Positions 35,958-45,759 of a stretch of 64,000 bases of DNA are shown here, one piece after another. The translations under genes and the position numbers were made by a program. Each line of letters begins with the position of its first letter. Position 1 is the stretch's first letter. The notes below the pieces were generated by a model. That model had not been told where the DNA came from. It saw only the letters and a program-made list of their open reading frames with translations, and did no database searches. This DNA comes from Pseudorhodobacter ferrugineus DSM 5888 (GTDB lineage: Bacteria > Pseudomonadota > Alphaproteobacteria > Rhodobacterales > Rhodobacteraceae): NCBI RefSeq assembly GCF_000420745.1, contig NZ_ATVN01000011.1, positions 1 to 64,000 on the forward strand, written 5' to 3'.

Positions 35958-36044
35958 ACCAATCCCCCTTGCTTTGGGCTTGACTTACCTCACACCATTC
36001 CACCCAATCAAATTAATCTTAATACAGTTAGATAAGCGTGGCTA
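35958..36044. promoter_or_regulatory. Divergent control region argP / ACT-lysE
   Basis: Only 87 bases separate the divergent starts. The right half is markedly AT-rich (AAATTAATCTTAATACAGTTAG), as LysR-type binding regions often are. ArgP binding here is expected from the known ArgP-ArgO/LysG-LysE arrangement. Confidence 0.6.
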
Positions 36045-36920
36045 ATGCTCGACTATAACCAACTCGCCGCCCTCACCGCCATCCACCGCCGTGGGTCCTT
36101 TGATCTTGCAGCATCGGCCCTTGGCGTCACCCCCTCCGCCATCTCACAACGCCTCAAGGCGCTTGAGGATCGGATGGGAACCCTCCTCATCCGCCGCAGC
36201 CAGCCTTGCACCGCCACGGATGCAGGCCTGCGCCTGATCCGGCATTTTGAGGATGTGATGCTGCTGGAGTCCAACCTTTCAGGCGATCTCCCTCAGGGCC
36301 CCGACCCCACCACCATCCGCCTTGCCGTCAATGCAGACAGCTTGGCCACATGGGTCTTGCCCGCCTTGGCAACCACCCAAAATCTGCTGTTCGATCTCGT
36401 GATTGATGACCAGGACCACAGCCAAAACTGGTTGCGGCGCGGCGAGGTGGTCGCCGCCATCACCGGCCACGCGGGCCCCCTACAAGGATGCGACACCCTG
36501 CCCTTGGGCGTGTTGCGCTACCGCGCCACCGCGTCACCCGCCTTTGTCGCCCGCTGGTTTCCAGATGGTCTTACCCGCGCCGCTATCGCGCGCGCCCCCG
36601 CGCTGACCTTTTCCGACAAAGACCGCCTGCAACGCGATTGGATCGCCACGCAGTTTGGCACCAACACCAATATTTCCTTTCCAACGCATCGCATTGCCTC
36701 GACCCAAGGCTTTGTCGACGCGGCCTCCCTCGGCCTAGGCTGGGGCATGAACCCAGAACCCCTCGTCGCCCCGCATCTGGCAGCCGGAACGCTGGTCGAA
36801 ATTGCCCCAAACACCCCGCTCGATGTGCCACTTTACTGGCAATTCGCGCGGCTCACGGCGGCGGCCATAGCACCGCTCACACGCGCCATTCTCCAAGCCA
36901 GCGCAAAACATTTGTTGTAA
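36045..36920 (+). CDS. argP: LysR-family regulator ArgP (IciA/LysG)
   Basis: A 291-residue LysR-type regulator. N-terminal winged helix-turn-helix (about 1-60, FDLAASALGVTPSAISQRLKALEDRMGTLLIRR) and a C-terminal periplasmic-binding-protein-like effector domain (about 90-290). The N-terminus MLDYNQLAALTAIHRRGSFD is typical of ArgP. In E. coli ArgP and C. glutamicum LysG activate argO/lysE in response to arginine or lysine. Divergent placement to the exporter operon supports the same role. Confidence 0.93.
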   Translation: MLDYNQLAALTAIHRRGSFDLAASALGVTPSAISQRLKALEDRMGTLLIRRSQPCTATDAGLRLIRHFEDVMLLESNLSGDLPQGPDPTTIRLAVNADSLATWVLPALATTQNLLFDLVIDDQDHSQNWLRRGEVVAAITGHAGPLQGCDTLPLGVLRYRATASPAFVARWFPDGLTRAAIARAPALTFSDKDRLQRDWIATQFGTNTNISFPTHRIASTQGFVDAASLGLGWGMNPEPLVAPHLAAGTLVEIAPNTPLDVPLYWQFARLTAAAIAPLTRAILQASAKHLL

Positions 36921-37028
36921 AACCTGACACCAGCACCCCAGCCATGTCAGCCTGTCATAAACTGTGACTGTACTTGCCCCAACTCCCACGGCATTACCCA
37001 AACGGACGACATAATCCAAAGGCCCCAG

Positions 37029-38165
37029 ATGACCCTACGCACCCCGAGAACCGCAGTTGTCGCCATGTTCTTTCTCAACGGTGCGCTCTTAGGCATCTGG
37101 GCCTCTCGCATCCCAGCCATAGCCGCCACGCATGACCTGACGCACAACTTGCTTGGGCTACTTCTCCTCTGCCTCGCTGCAGGGGCCATCGTCTCTTTCC
37201 CCATCGCCGGCCGCATGGTCGACAGCTTTGGCGCGGCCCCCGTCACCCGCGCCATCGCGCTGGCCTATTGCGCCGCCCTTATCCTGCTGGGCATCGCCCC
37301 CAGCATCGCCCTGCTTGCAATCGCCTTGTTCCTTTTCGGCATGGCCCATGGCGCGATGGACGTGTCGATGAACGTCTGGGCGGCCGAGGTGGAAAAGGCG
37401 GCAGGCAAGCCCATCATGGCCTCATTCCACGCCATGTTCAGCCTCGGTGCAGGCCTTGCCGCAGCGCTCGGGTATTTCGCCATACGCGCGGGCACCAGCG
37501 TGCCCCTGCATCTTGCAACTGCCAGCACCGCGCTTGGCATCATCGCCCTTATCATCGCCTCCACGCCTTGGGCATCCCCGCGCAGTAGCGCACAAAAGGG
37601 CAGCCTCTTTGCCTTCCCCACTGGCGCTTTGCTATTTGTCGGCCTAATCGCTTTCGCCTCTGCGATGGGCGAAGGGGCGGTGGCAGACTGGGGCGCCGTA
37701 TTCCTGAACGGCAGCCTAAATACGACCGAGGCGCAAGCTACCTTGGGCTACTCCGCCTTTTCCATCGCGATCTTTGCCATGCGCCTGATCGCCGATCCCG
37801 TCATCAGCCGCTTTGGGGCCGTCAGAACCGCCCGCACCTCGGGAATCATCGCCTTCATCGGCGTGCTGACTGTGGTCGCGGCCCAAAACCTCGCCACTGC
37901 CCTCTCAGGCTTTGCCCTGATGGGCCTCGGCTACGCCGTCCTCTTCCCCCTCGCCTTCTCCCGCGCGGCCTCTGACCCAACCATGAGCCCGGGCCGCGCC
38001 ATCGCTTCGGTCGCCACCTTGGGCTACGGCGGGCTGCTCCTCGGCCCGCCCGTCATCGGCTTCCTCGCCCAGGCCTCCTCACTCCGGCTCGCCCTCCTGA
38101 CCCTCGCGGCCCTCGCCCTCCTCATCATCGCTTTCGCGCCCCACCTGCGCAAACCAAGCAATTAA
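37029..38165 (+). CDS. MFS transporter (YbjJ-like)
   Basis: A 378-residue major facilitator with twelve predicted helices. The N-terminal half has the usual MFS loop (SFPIAGRMVDSFGAAPVTR, about 56-74) and GMAHGAMDVSMNVWAAEVE, a segment found in the YbjJ/FucP-like subgroup. The substrate is unknown; some relatives move sugars. Own gene, about 110 bases after argP. Confidence 0.88.
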   Translation: MTLRTPRTAVVAMFFLNGALLGIWASRIPAIAATHDLTHNLLGLLLLCLAAGAIVSFPIAGRMVDSFGAAPVTRAIALAYCAALILLGIAPSIALLAIALFLFGMAHGAMDVSMNVWAAEVEKAAGKPIMASFHAMFSLGAGLAAALGYFAIRAGTSVPLHLATASTALGIIALIIASTPWASPRSSAQKGSLFAFPTGALLFVGLIAFASAMGEGAVADWGAVFLNGSLNTTEAQATLGYSAFSIAIFAMRLIADPVISRFGAVRTARTSGIIAFIGVLTVVAAQNLATALSGFALMGLGYAVLFPLAFSRAASDPTMSPGRAIASVATLGYGGLLLGPPVIGFLAQASSLRLALLTLAALALLIIAFAPHLRKPSN

Positions 38166-38206
38166 TCTCCATTCTCTTTGACCTAAATATCCATCCGCCT
38201 TGAAAC

Positions 38207-38235
38207 AAAAAGACCCCCGGTCGAAAACCGGGGGC
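38207..38235 (-). terminator. Intrinsic terminator of yebC
   Basis: CCCCCGGT (38214-38221) pairs with ACCGGGGG (38227-38234); on the minus strand it is followed by CTTTTTG. It lies about 25 bases after the yebC stop and between convergent genes. Confidence 0.8.
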
Positions 38236-38260
38236 CCAAAATCTAGCAATCCAAATCCGC

Positions 38261-39001
38261 TTACAGCTGTGCTGCAACATCCTCGGGGATGTCAAAGTTA
38301 TGCGTCACATCCTGCACGTCATCATCTTCTTCCAGCAAATCAATCAGCTTCATCAGCTTTTGCGCGGTTTCAAGATCCACCTCGGTCAAAACCTGCGGCT
38401 TCCAGATCAGCTTGGATTCCAAACTCTCGCCCAACGCCTTTTCCAGCGCGTCCGACACATCGTTCAACTGCTCCATCGCGCAGTAAATCCAATGGCCGTC
38501 CTCATCCGACACAACATCATCCGCACCCGCATCCAATGCGGCCATCATCACCGTATCGGCATCGCCCGCCTCAACTGCATAAGAAATCTCACCCACGCGG
38601 TCAAACCCGTGGCTAACCGATCCGGTCTGCCCCATGTTCCCGCCCGATTTGGTGAAATAGCTGCGCACGTTGCTGGCGGTGCGGTTCAGGTTGTCGGTCA
38701 TCGCTTCGACAATAATCGCAATCCCGTTCGCGCCATAGCCTTCATAGCGGATTTCCGTGTAATCCGCCGCATCGCCAGATTGCGATTTCTTGATCGCACG
38801 GTCGATCACATCCTTGGGCATCGACAGCGATTTCGCCGCCTTTACAGCAAGGCGCAAGCGCGGGTTCTTGTCGGGGTCCGGCTCGCCCATCTTGGCTGCC
38901 ACGGTAATTTCCTTGGACAGCTTGGAAAACATCTTTGAACGCAATTTATCCTGCTTGCCCTTACGGTGCTGGATATTCGCCCATTTGGAATGGCCTGCCA
39001 T
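38261..39001 (-). CDS. yebC: YebC/PmpR-family regulator
   Basis: A 246-residue member of the YebC family ([37 protein letters not shown]… is diagnostic). These proteins were described as transcriptional regulators; recent work on the family links them to ribosomes stalled at proline runs. Length is normal. ATG 39001 is the family start. ruvC usually lies close in many bacteria but is not here; ruvAB is at the far end of the window. Confidence 0.95.
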   Translation of the reverse strand: MAGHSKWANIQHRKGKQDKLRSKMFSKLSKEITVAAKMGEPDPDKNPRLRLAVKAAKSLSMPKDVIDRAIKKSQSGDAADYTEIRYEGYGANGIAIIVEAMTDNLNRTASNVRSYFTKSGGNMGQTGSVSHGFDRVGEISYAVEAGDADTVMMAALDAGADDVVSDEDGHWIYCAMEQLNDVSDALEKALGESLESKLIWKPQVLTEVDLETAQKLMKLIDLLEEDDDVQDVTHNFDIPEDVAAQL

Positions 39002-39097
39002 GAACCCGGTCTCCGAAATCTGAAATCTCTATGCCTGCCCTATACACAAACGCCGGCTCTATACGCAACCCCGCCCCCTGCTGCACCAAGGCGGCCC

Positions 39098-39475
39098 CTA
39101 ATTGCGGGCCGATCCGTCCGGCACTGGCACAGGCGACACAAAACGGTACATCCGCCCGGCGTCATCCGTCAACGTAACCTGCCCCATTGGCGCCAATGTC
39201 CCATCGGTCCCCAGCGCCGCAAAGGCACCTTGCACAAGACGGCGCAGCAGGTTTGGATTTTCTACCAATTCAACACGATACTCAAAACCGCTGCCGCAGC
39301 CCTCCATCCGCCCGGCCCCGATGGGCGCACGACACTGGCTGCCATCCGACAATCCCACTGTCACCTGATCGGCGCTCAAGCGGGCTGTCGCAGGAACAGG
39401 CGAACCGGGCGCGCCGACACAGCCCATCAAAACAGCCAACGGCACGGCGCATAACATCAACTTGGTCGTTTTCAT
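39098..39475 (-). CDS. Small lipoprotein of unknown function
   Basis: A 125-residue protein with a lipoprotein signal (MKTTKLMLCAVPLAVLMGC, cysteine at 19) and a mature domain with two cysteines, C48 and C60, around GSQCRAPIGAGRMEGCG, probably disulfide-bonded. No family recognised. ATG 39475 has GGA eight bases upstream. 26 bases downstream of the SLC13 permease gene and likely co-transcribed. Confidence 0.65.
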   Translation of the reverse strand: MKTTKLMLCAVPLAVLMGCVGAPGSPVPATARLSADQVTVGLSDGSQCRAPIGAGRMEGCGSGFEYRVELVENPNLLRRLVQGAFAALGTDGTLAPMGQVTLTDDAGRMYRFVSPVPVPDGSARN

Positions 39476-39501
39476 CTCAATATCCTTCAAAATACGCGGC
39501 C

Positions 39502-41280
39502 CTAAAACGGGAAAAACCACGGGATCATCGTGCTCATCACCACCATCATCAATATGTTCAACGGCACACCAATCCGCAAAAAGTCGGTAAACCTGTACCC
39601 CCCCGGCCCGTACACCAGCGTGTTGGTCTGATACCCAATCGGCGTGGAAAAACTGGCCGATGCCCCGAACATCACCGCCACCACCAATGGCCGCGGGTCC
39701 ACCCCAAGTGACGTGCCAAGCCCAATCGCAATCGGCGTCAAGATCACCGCAACGGCGTTGTTCGACACCATTTCTGTCAGCAACGATGACAAACCATACA
39801 CCGCAAACACCAACACAAAGGGCGGCAAACCCAGCATGAACGGCGCAATGGCATCGACCATCAACTTGACCGCGCCCGAATGGTCCAGCCCAAGGCCCAC
39901 GGCCAGCATCGCAAAAATCAGCGCAAGCAACCGACCCTCGATAAACCCGAATGCCTCATCCGCATCAATGCAGCGCGTGACCAGCACAGTCGCCACCCCG
40001 ATCAGCGCCAAAATCACAATCGGGGCCACCTCCAGCGCCGACAGGCCAACAACAGCCACCAGCACCCCCAACACAATCGGCGCATGACCACGGCGATAGG
40101 CCCGATCCGATGGCTGCGCGATATCGACAACATCCATATCCAGCGCGAGGCGTTGAATATCCGCCGCCGCCCCTTCCAACAGCAAAGTATCCCCGACCTG
40201 CACAATTACATCATCCAGCTGCCGCCCGATATTCTGGTTTCTGCGGTGCACCGCCAGCGTATAAACCCCATAGCGCCGCCGCAACCGCAACGACCCAAGC
40301 GAACGCCCAACCATCTGGCACCCCGGCGTGATCAACACCTCTACCGTCTCGGTTTGCACCGACGACAGCTTATCCACCTGCCGCAAATCCTTGCTGCTTT
40401 GCAGCGCCAGCACCTCGGACATCGGCGTGCGCAATACCACACGGTCGCCGGCCTCCAACTCCACCCCCGCCAACGCGCGGCGCAAACTCGCATCGCCGCG
40501 CAGCACGTCAATCACCCGCATGCTGTCGCGCTTGAACAGATCCACATCCATCACCTTGGTGCCGATCAACCCAGACTCTTCTGGTACCGCCACTTCGGTG
40601 AAAAACTTCATCTTGGACCTGTCGGCCAGCAACATCCCCATGCTTTCGCGCGTGGGTAGCAGCTTGCGGGCAAACAAAAACAGATACAAAATCCCGATGC
40701 CCGACATCACAATCCCAAGCGCGGAAATGTCAAAAATCCCGAACGGCTGCATCCCCATCTGCCGCGCCACCCCGTCCACCAACAGGTTTGTTGATGTACC
40801 AATTAGCGTGATTGTTCCCCCAAAAATCGCCAAATAAGACAGCGGAATCATCACCTTAGATGCAGACATCTTCAACTGCTTGGCCAGCTGCATGAACACA
40901 GGGATCATCACCACCACAATCGGCGTATTGTTCAAAAACGCCGACATCACGACGATCGCAAGCGTCAAAGTCGCCAAGGTTATGACGGGGCGCTTTTCCA
41001 CATTGCGCACCGCAAGTCGCGTCACCCAGTCCAGCCCTCCCGTGCGCACCAACGCCCCCACCAGCACAAACATCGCCGCAATCGTCCACGGCGCATGATT
41101 CGACAAAACAGCCAAGGCATCGTCTTGCGGCAAAATACCCGTGACCAACATCACGGCGGCCCCCGCCAGCGCCGTCACCTCGACCGGAAAGGTTTCGCGA
41201 ATAAACAGCACCAACATGCCAAACAGAATGGCAATCGCCAGCCAAGCCTGCATCGTTTCAGAAAGGTCCAAGCCAAGCAT
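39502..41280 (-). CDS. SLC13/DASS-family permease with RCK-C domains
   Basis: A 592-residue inner-membrane transporter. Two blocks of membrane helices (about 10-205 and 395-590) flank a cytoplasmic part with two TrkA-C/RCK-C-like domains (about 215-375). Family motifs include NNTPIVVVMIPVF with GGTITLIGTSTNLLVDG in the first half and EMVSNNAVAVILTPIAIGLG in the second. This architecture is widespread; suggested substrates include sulfate or dicarboxylates, but the substrate is not readable. Start ATG 41280. Confidence 0.9.
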   Translation of the reverse strand: MLGLDLSETMQAWLAIAILFGMLVLFIRETFPVEVTALAGAAVMLVTGILPQDDALAVLSNHAPWTIAAMFVLVGALVRTGGLDWVTRLAVRNVEKRPVITLATLTLAIVVMSAFLNNTPIVVVMIPVFMQLAKQLKMSASKVMIPLSYLAIFGGTITLIGTSTNLLVDGVARQMGMQPFGIFDISALGIVMSGIGILYLFLFARKLLPTRESMGMLLADRSKMKFFTEVAVPEESGLIGTKVMDVDLFKRDSMRVIDVLRGDASLRRALAGVELEAGDRVVLRTPMSEVLALQSSKDLRQVDKLSSVQTETVEVLITPGCQMVGRSLGSLRLRRRYGVYTLAVHRRNQNIGRQLDDVIVQVGDTLLLEGAAADIQRLALDMDVVDIAQPSDRAYRRGHAPIVLGVLVAVVGLSALEVAPIVILALIGVATVLVTRCIDADEAFGFIEGRLLALIFAMLAVGLGLDHSGAVKLMVDAIAPFMLGLPPFVLVFAVYGLSSLLTEMVSNNAVAVILTPIAIGLGTSLGVDPRPLVVAVMFGASASFSTPIGYQTNTLVYGPGGYRFTDFLRIGVPLNILMMVVMSTMIPWFFPF

Positions 41281-41355
41281 CGCTGCGGGTCCGCCTTTGT
41301 TAATTTTGTTCAGTTTAGCCCGAGTGGTCGCACCGAAAACAGCCCCAAAGCGTGC

Positions 41356-42168
41356 TCAGGGCCGCGCTTCTTGCAACCGCCCGCCGATGCGGATCATCGC
41401 CACGCGGATAGCCTTGCCCGTTTTGTCGTCAGTTTCCACATAGACGCCTGATAAAGTAGCAACGCCACTTGCAGGCTCAAACCGCGCTTTCGGCATGCCC
41501 GTGATAAAGCGGCGCATCGGCTCCAGCTTTTCCATGCCGATCACGCTGTCATAATCACCGCACATGCCCGCATCGGTCAAATAGGCACAGCCTTGCGCCA
41601 AAATCTGAGCGTCCGCCGTGGGCACATGCGTATGGGTGCCCACACACAAAGACGCGCGCCCGTCACACCAATGCCCCATCGCCATTTTCTCGGATGTCGC
41701 CTCGCAATGCATATCCACGATGGAGGCGCTCACCATTCCACCCAAAGGATGGGCCTTCAACACCGCCTCAACAGCCGAAAACGGGTCGTCAAACGGACGC
41801 TTCATAAACACTTGGCCCAGCGCCTGCACCACCAGCACCTTGCGCCCGCCCGTGGCCGTAAACACCCGCGCACCCTTGCCCGGCGCACCCTTGGCATAGT
41901 TCAACGGCCGAATGATACGCGGCTCAGTCTCAATAAACTGCAACATATCTTTTTGGTCAAAGGCATGATCGCCCAGCGTCACACAATCGGCGCCCGCGTC
42001 CAAGATCCCCTTGGCATGCGCCCCCGTCAGGCCCATGCCACCGCTGGCATTCTCGCCGTTCACCACGACGAAATCCAACTTCCACTCAGCACGCAGCGCC
42101 GGTAACCGCTCGGTAATCGCGGCCCGCCCTGATCGCCCCATAACATCGCCAAGAAACAATAATCTCAT
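41356..42168 (-). CDS. YmdB-like metallophosphoesterase (TIGR00282)
   Basis: A 270-residue calcineurin-like phosphoesterase (MRLLFLGDVMGRSGRAAI, then VNGENASGGMGLTG, TLGDHAFDQKD and CVGTHTHVPTAD, which hold the metal ligands). The family includes YmdB of Bacillus, a 2',3'-cyclic phosphodiesterase affecting development. ATG 42168 fits family alignment; the frame is open upstream but lacks support. Divergent from the helicase gene with 94 bases between starts. Confidence 0.92.
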   Translation of the reverse strand: MRLLFLGDVMGRSGRAAITERLPALRAEWKLDFVVVNGENASGGMGLTGAHAKGILDAGADCVTLGDHAFDQKDMLQFIETEPRIIRPLNYAKGAPGKGARVFTATGGRKVLVVQALGQVFMKRPFDDPFSAVEAVLKAHPLGGMVSASIVDMHCEATSEKMAMGHWCDGRASLCVGTHTHVPTADAQILAQGCAYLTDAGMCGDYDSVIGMEKLEPMRRFITGMPKARFEPASGVATLSGVYVETDDKTGKAIRVAMIRIGGRLQEARP

Positions 42169-42262
42169 AGCGCTGGCATAGGCGGGGCAATCGCCAAGAG
42201 CAAGCAAAATGAAGCGCATTCAGGGGCTTTGCTTGCCCCTGTGGCCGCCCTATCTTACCCGC

Positions 42263-44692
42263 ATGATACTCCCGCCCCCCCTCTCCGAATGGCTCGCCGC
42301 GCGCGGCTGGTCCTTGCACCCGCACCAAAAAGCTATGCTCAGCGCCACGGGTAAACCCGCGACCCTGCTCATAGCGCCGACAGGCGGCGGCAAAACCCTT
42401 GCAGGATTCCTACCGACCTTGGCCGAACTTGGGGCCACCCCCGCGCCGGGCCTGCACACCCTCTACATTTCGCCCCTCAAGGCACTGGCCGCCGACATCC
42501 GCCGCAACCTGTCCACCCCGATCATGGGCGCAGGGCTGGCAATACGGGTTGAGGACCGGACAGGCGACACCTCCTATACCCAACGCCGCCGCCAGCGTGC
42601 CGACCCGCCCCATATCCTGCTCACCACCCCCGAAAGCCTTGCACTGCTTTTGTCTTACGAAGACGCCCCCCGCATATTCAGTGGCCTACAACGTGTGATC
42701 ATCGACGAAATCCACGCGCTGGCCGAAAGCAAACGCGGCGACCAGCTGATGCTGCAAATCGCCCGCCTGCAAACCCTCGCCCCCGGCCTGCGCCGCGTGG
42801 GGCTCTCGGCCACCGTGGAAAACCCACCTGCGCTGGCCCATTTCCTCGCCCCCACAGGCTGCAACATCCTGAACGCCGACCCGGGTCCCGCCCCCGACAT
42901 CCAGATGCTCCACACCGCCGACGCCCCGCCCTGGGCCGGCAACGGCGCGCATTACGCAATCCCCGCGATCCTTGCGCAAGTGGCACAGCACAAAACCACC
43001 CTCATCTTTCACAACACCCGCGCCCAAGCCGAACTGTTTTTCCACGCTCTCTGGCTGAAAAACACCGATAACCTACCCATCGGCATCCACCACGGCTCCC
43101 TCTCACGCGAACAGCGCGAACGCGTTGAATGGGCTATGGTCGCAGGCCAGCTCCGCGCCATCGTCTGCACCGGCAGCCTCGATTTGGGCATCGACTGGGG
43201 CGATGTCGATCTGGTGGTTCAAGTCGGGGCACCAAAAAACGTCAAACGCCTTGTCCAGCGCATCGGCCGCGCCAATCACCGCTATAACGCGCCCTCCAAG
43301 GCCCTTTTGGTGCCTGCCAACCGCTTTGAAGTCGTCGAATGCATCGCAGCACTTGAGGCCGTGCGTGACAACACCCTCGACGGCGATCCCCGCGCGCCCG
43401 GCCCTCTCGACGTGCTGTGCCAACACCTGCTGGCCACCGCAGCCGCTGGCCCATTTGACGCAAACGACTTCTACGCAGAGGTCAAAACCGCCGGCCCCTA
43501 CGCCACCCTGCCCCGCGCAGATTTCGACGCCTGCCTCGATTTCACCGCCACGGGTGGCTACGCGCTGCGCGCCTATGACAAATGGCAACGCCTGATGCTG
43601 CGGAATGACAAATGGACTCTGCGCGACCCCCGCAGCGCCACCCTTATCCGCCAAAACCTCGGCACCATCATCGACACCGAAACCCTAAAGGTCCGTCTGA
43701 AATCCCGCATGGGCGGCACCCCTCTAGGAGAGGTAGAAGAAAGCTTCGCCGCCACCCTCACCACCGGCGACACCTTCCTGATCGGCGGCCAAATCGTGCG
43801 CTTCGAGTCTATCAAAGACCTGACCGTCCAAGTCACCCGCACCCCCGGCCGCACGCCAAAGGTCGCGGTGTTCAACGGTACCAAATTCGCCACCTCGACC
43901 CTGCTCGCAGACCGCGTCCTGCGCATCTTCCAACAACCTGATTGGCCCAACCTGCCCAGCCACACCGCCCATTGGCTCTCCCTCCAGCGCGCGCAAAGCC
44001 AACTGCCCGCACCGAACCGCCTGCTCATTGAAACCTTCCCGCATGATGGCCGCGAACACCTTGTCCTCTACGGCTTTGCAGGTCGCAACGCGCAGCAAAC
44101 CCTCGGCCTTTTGGTGACAAAACGGATGGAGGACGAAGGCCTCGCCCCCCTGGGCTTCGTCGCCACCGACTACGCCACAATGATCTGGGGGCTGGACCCC
44201 GTGCTGAATCCTTTGACCCTCCTCAACCCCGAGAACCTGCGCGACGGGCTGGAAAACTGGCTCGGCGGCAACGCGGTGATGAAACGCACCTTCCGCAATG
44301 CCGCCACCATCGCGGGCCTGATTGAACGCCAAAACCAAGGCCGCCGCACCTCAGGCCGCCAAGCGACCTTTTCCTCCGACATCCTTTACGACACCCTGCG
44401 CCGCCATGACCCCGATCACCTGCTCTTGCGCATCACCCGCACCGAGGCGATGGGCGGCATGGTCGATTTCGGCCGGATCGAGGATCTGCTGGCCCGCACC
44501 CAATCGCGCATCGACATCCACCACCTCGCGCATGTCTCCCCCCTCGCCTTCCCGATGTTCCTCGAACGCGGTCGCGTTCCCGTTGATGGCAAAGGGGTGG
44601 ATAGGTTGGTCGAGGAAGAAGCCGCCAAACTCATGGCCGCCGCAGGCCTTACGGATCCAGGCACAACCGAAAACGTTTCGACTTTAACGTGA
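42263..44692 (+). CDS. Ligase-associated DNA damage response DEXH helicase (Lhr-like)
   Basis: An 809-residue superfamily 2 helicase. Walker A APTGGGKT (about 39-46), DEXH box as IIDEIHALAESKRG, SAT as GLSATVENP, and motif VI in QRIGRANHRY are present, followed by the winged-helix and Lhr-core domains. It is the partner of an ATP-dependent DNA ligase, an exonuclease and PdeM in a DNA-repair gene set; pdeM is the next gene. Ligase and exonuclease are not in the window. ATG 42263 fits family length. Confidence 0.9.
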   Translation: MILPPPLSEWLAARGWSLHPHQKAMLSATGKPATLLIAPTGGGKTLAGFLPTLAELGATPAPGLHTLYISPLKALAADIRRNLSTPIMGAGLAIRVEDRTGDTSYTQRRRQRADPPHILLTTPESLALLLSYEDAPRIFSGLQRVIIDEIHALAESKRGDQLMLQIARLQTLAPGLRRVGLSATVENPPALAHFLAPTGCNILNADPGPAPDIQMLHTADAPPWAGNGAHYAIPAILAQVAQHKTTLIFHNTRAQAELFFHALWLKNTDNLPIGIHHGSLSREQRERVEWAMVAGQLRAIVCTGSLDLGIDWGDVDLVVQVGAPKNVKRLVQRIGRANHRYNAPSKALLVPANRFEVVECIAALEAVRDNTLDGDPRAPGPLDVLCQHLLATAAAGPFDANDFYAEVKTAGPYATLPRADFDACLDFTATGGYALRAYDKWQRLMLRNDKWTLRDPRSATLIRQNLGTIIDTETLKVRLKSRMGGTPLGEVEESFAATLTTGDTFLIGGQIVRFESIKDLTVQVTRTPGRTPKVAVFNGTKFATSTLLADRVLRIFQQPDWPNLPSHTAHWLSLQRAQSQLPAPNRLLIETFPHDGREHLVLYGFAGRNAQQTLGLLVTKRMEDEGLAPLGFVATDYATMIWGLDPVLNPLTLLNPENLRDGLENWLGGNAVMKRTFRNAATIAGLIERQNQGRRTSGRQATFSSDILYDTLRRHDPDHLLLRITRTEAMGGMVDFGRIEDLLARTQSRIDIHHLAHVSPLAFPMFLERGRVPVDGKGVDRLVEEEAAKLMAAAGLTDPGTTENVSTLT

Positions 44693-45099
44693 CTCAGCAT
44701 CCATCACATAACGCGCCGAAATCTTTGATTTCACACCGCGTTTAAGTCGAAATGCTTTAACACCCGCTTTATCTTGCCAAAACCAGCAAAACGACCCCAA
44801 GGTCAATTCCACCGCCGCGCCCCAAAGCCCGATCCAAAACCCTCAAAACAAACACATTTCAGCGAAAACCAATCCCACCGCCTTCATCTTGGCAAAAATA
44901 CCTAAAACCCACTCGCCAGCCCTACGCGACCAAATCCCTACACCATTTCATCTTTGCAAAAATACTCAAAAACCGTCTCCCCCGATCCCTCCCGAACAGA
45001 ACCCACCCACGGCGAGATCGCCGCGAATGCGCGCCCCCTCAATGGGGGCAACCATTCGCCCCTCTTGCAACGCCCCCCATCCTGCGCCACCGTCCGCCT
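44693..45099. other. 407-base gap between helicase gene and pdeM
   Basis: No gene. It holds two minus-strand copies of the dispersed motif (44883-44911 and 44944-44972), a long hairpin at 45023-45059 (GCGAATG/CATTCGC outside GCCCCC/GGGGGC) about 40 bases before pdeM, and a TTTCGACTTTAA/TTTAAGTCGAAA inverted pair (about 44679-44754) after the helicase stop. In many relatives the two genes are directly adjacent, so this gap is unusual. Confidence 0.5.
44883..44972 (-). repeat. Dispersed motif, two tandem-oriented copies
   Basis: On the minus strand TTTTAGGTATTTTTGCCAAG with ATGAAGG following (44911-44883), and TTTTTGAGTATTTTTGCAAA with GATGAAATGG following (44972-44944). Both point in the same direction, about 60 bases apart. 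Confidence 0.55.
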
Positions 45100-45759
45100 A
45101 TGACATACCACCCTTTCACCTTTAACGGCCATTCCCTCCGCGCGCTGCCCTCAGGCGCGCTGCATTGGCCTGCACAAAATCTGCTCTGCGTCTCTGACCT
45201 GCATTTGGGCAAATCCGAACGCATGGCGCGGCGCGGCGGCGCACTCCTCCCGCCCTATGAGGTGGCAGACACCCTGACCAAACTCGACGCCGACATCGCC
45301 ACCACAACCCCCGCAACCGTTATCTGCTTGGGCGACAGCTTTGATGATCCCACCGCCGCCGAAACCTTGGCCGAACCGCACCGCCTTTGGCTGATACGCC
45401 TCATGGCAGGCCGCCGCTGGATCTGGATCGCAGGCAACCACGACCCCGCACCGCTGGGCCTCGGCGGCACCGACCGCATGCAGCTCACACTTGAAACCCT
45501 CACCTTCCGCCACATCGCCGAACTCGATGCCACCGGCGAAATTTCTGGCCATTACCACCCAAAGGCGCGGTTCGCATCCCGCAGCCGCCCCTGTTTTCTG
45601 CTTGGTCAAAACCGCCTGATCCTGCCTGCTTACGGCACCTATACCGGCGGGCTTTGGTGCGATGATCCGGCCTTTGCAGGCTTGCTGACCCAACCCGCCA
45701 TCGCCATCCTGACAGGCACAAAGGCCATTCCCATCCCGCTATCGAAAGCCGTAAAATGA
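45100..45759 (+). CDS. pdeM: Ligase-associated DNA damage response endonuclease PdeM
   Basis: A 219-residue calcineurin-like metallophosphoesterase. Metal-binding motifs: CVSDLHLGKS (D-x-H, about 30-39), CLGDSFDD, GNHD as IAGNHDP, and SGHYHPKA. PdeM is a DNA endonuclease in the repair set with the Lhr-like helicase upstream. Its stop overlaps the start of the next gene (ATGA at 45756-45759). Confidence 0.92.
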   Translation: MTYHPFTFNGHSLRALPSGALHWPAQNLLCVSDLHLGKSERMARRGGALLPPYEVADTLTKLDADIATTTPATVICLGDSFDDPTAAETLAEPHRLWLIRLMAGRRWIWIAGNHDPAPLGLGGTDRMQLTLETLTFRHIAELDATGEISGHYHPKARFASRSRPCFLLGQNRLILPAYGTYTGGLWCDDPAFAGLLTQPAIAILTGTKAIPIPLSKAVK

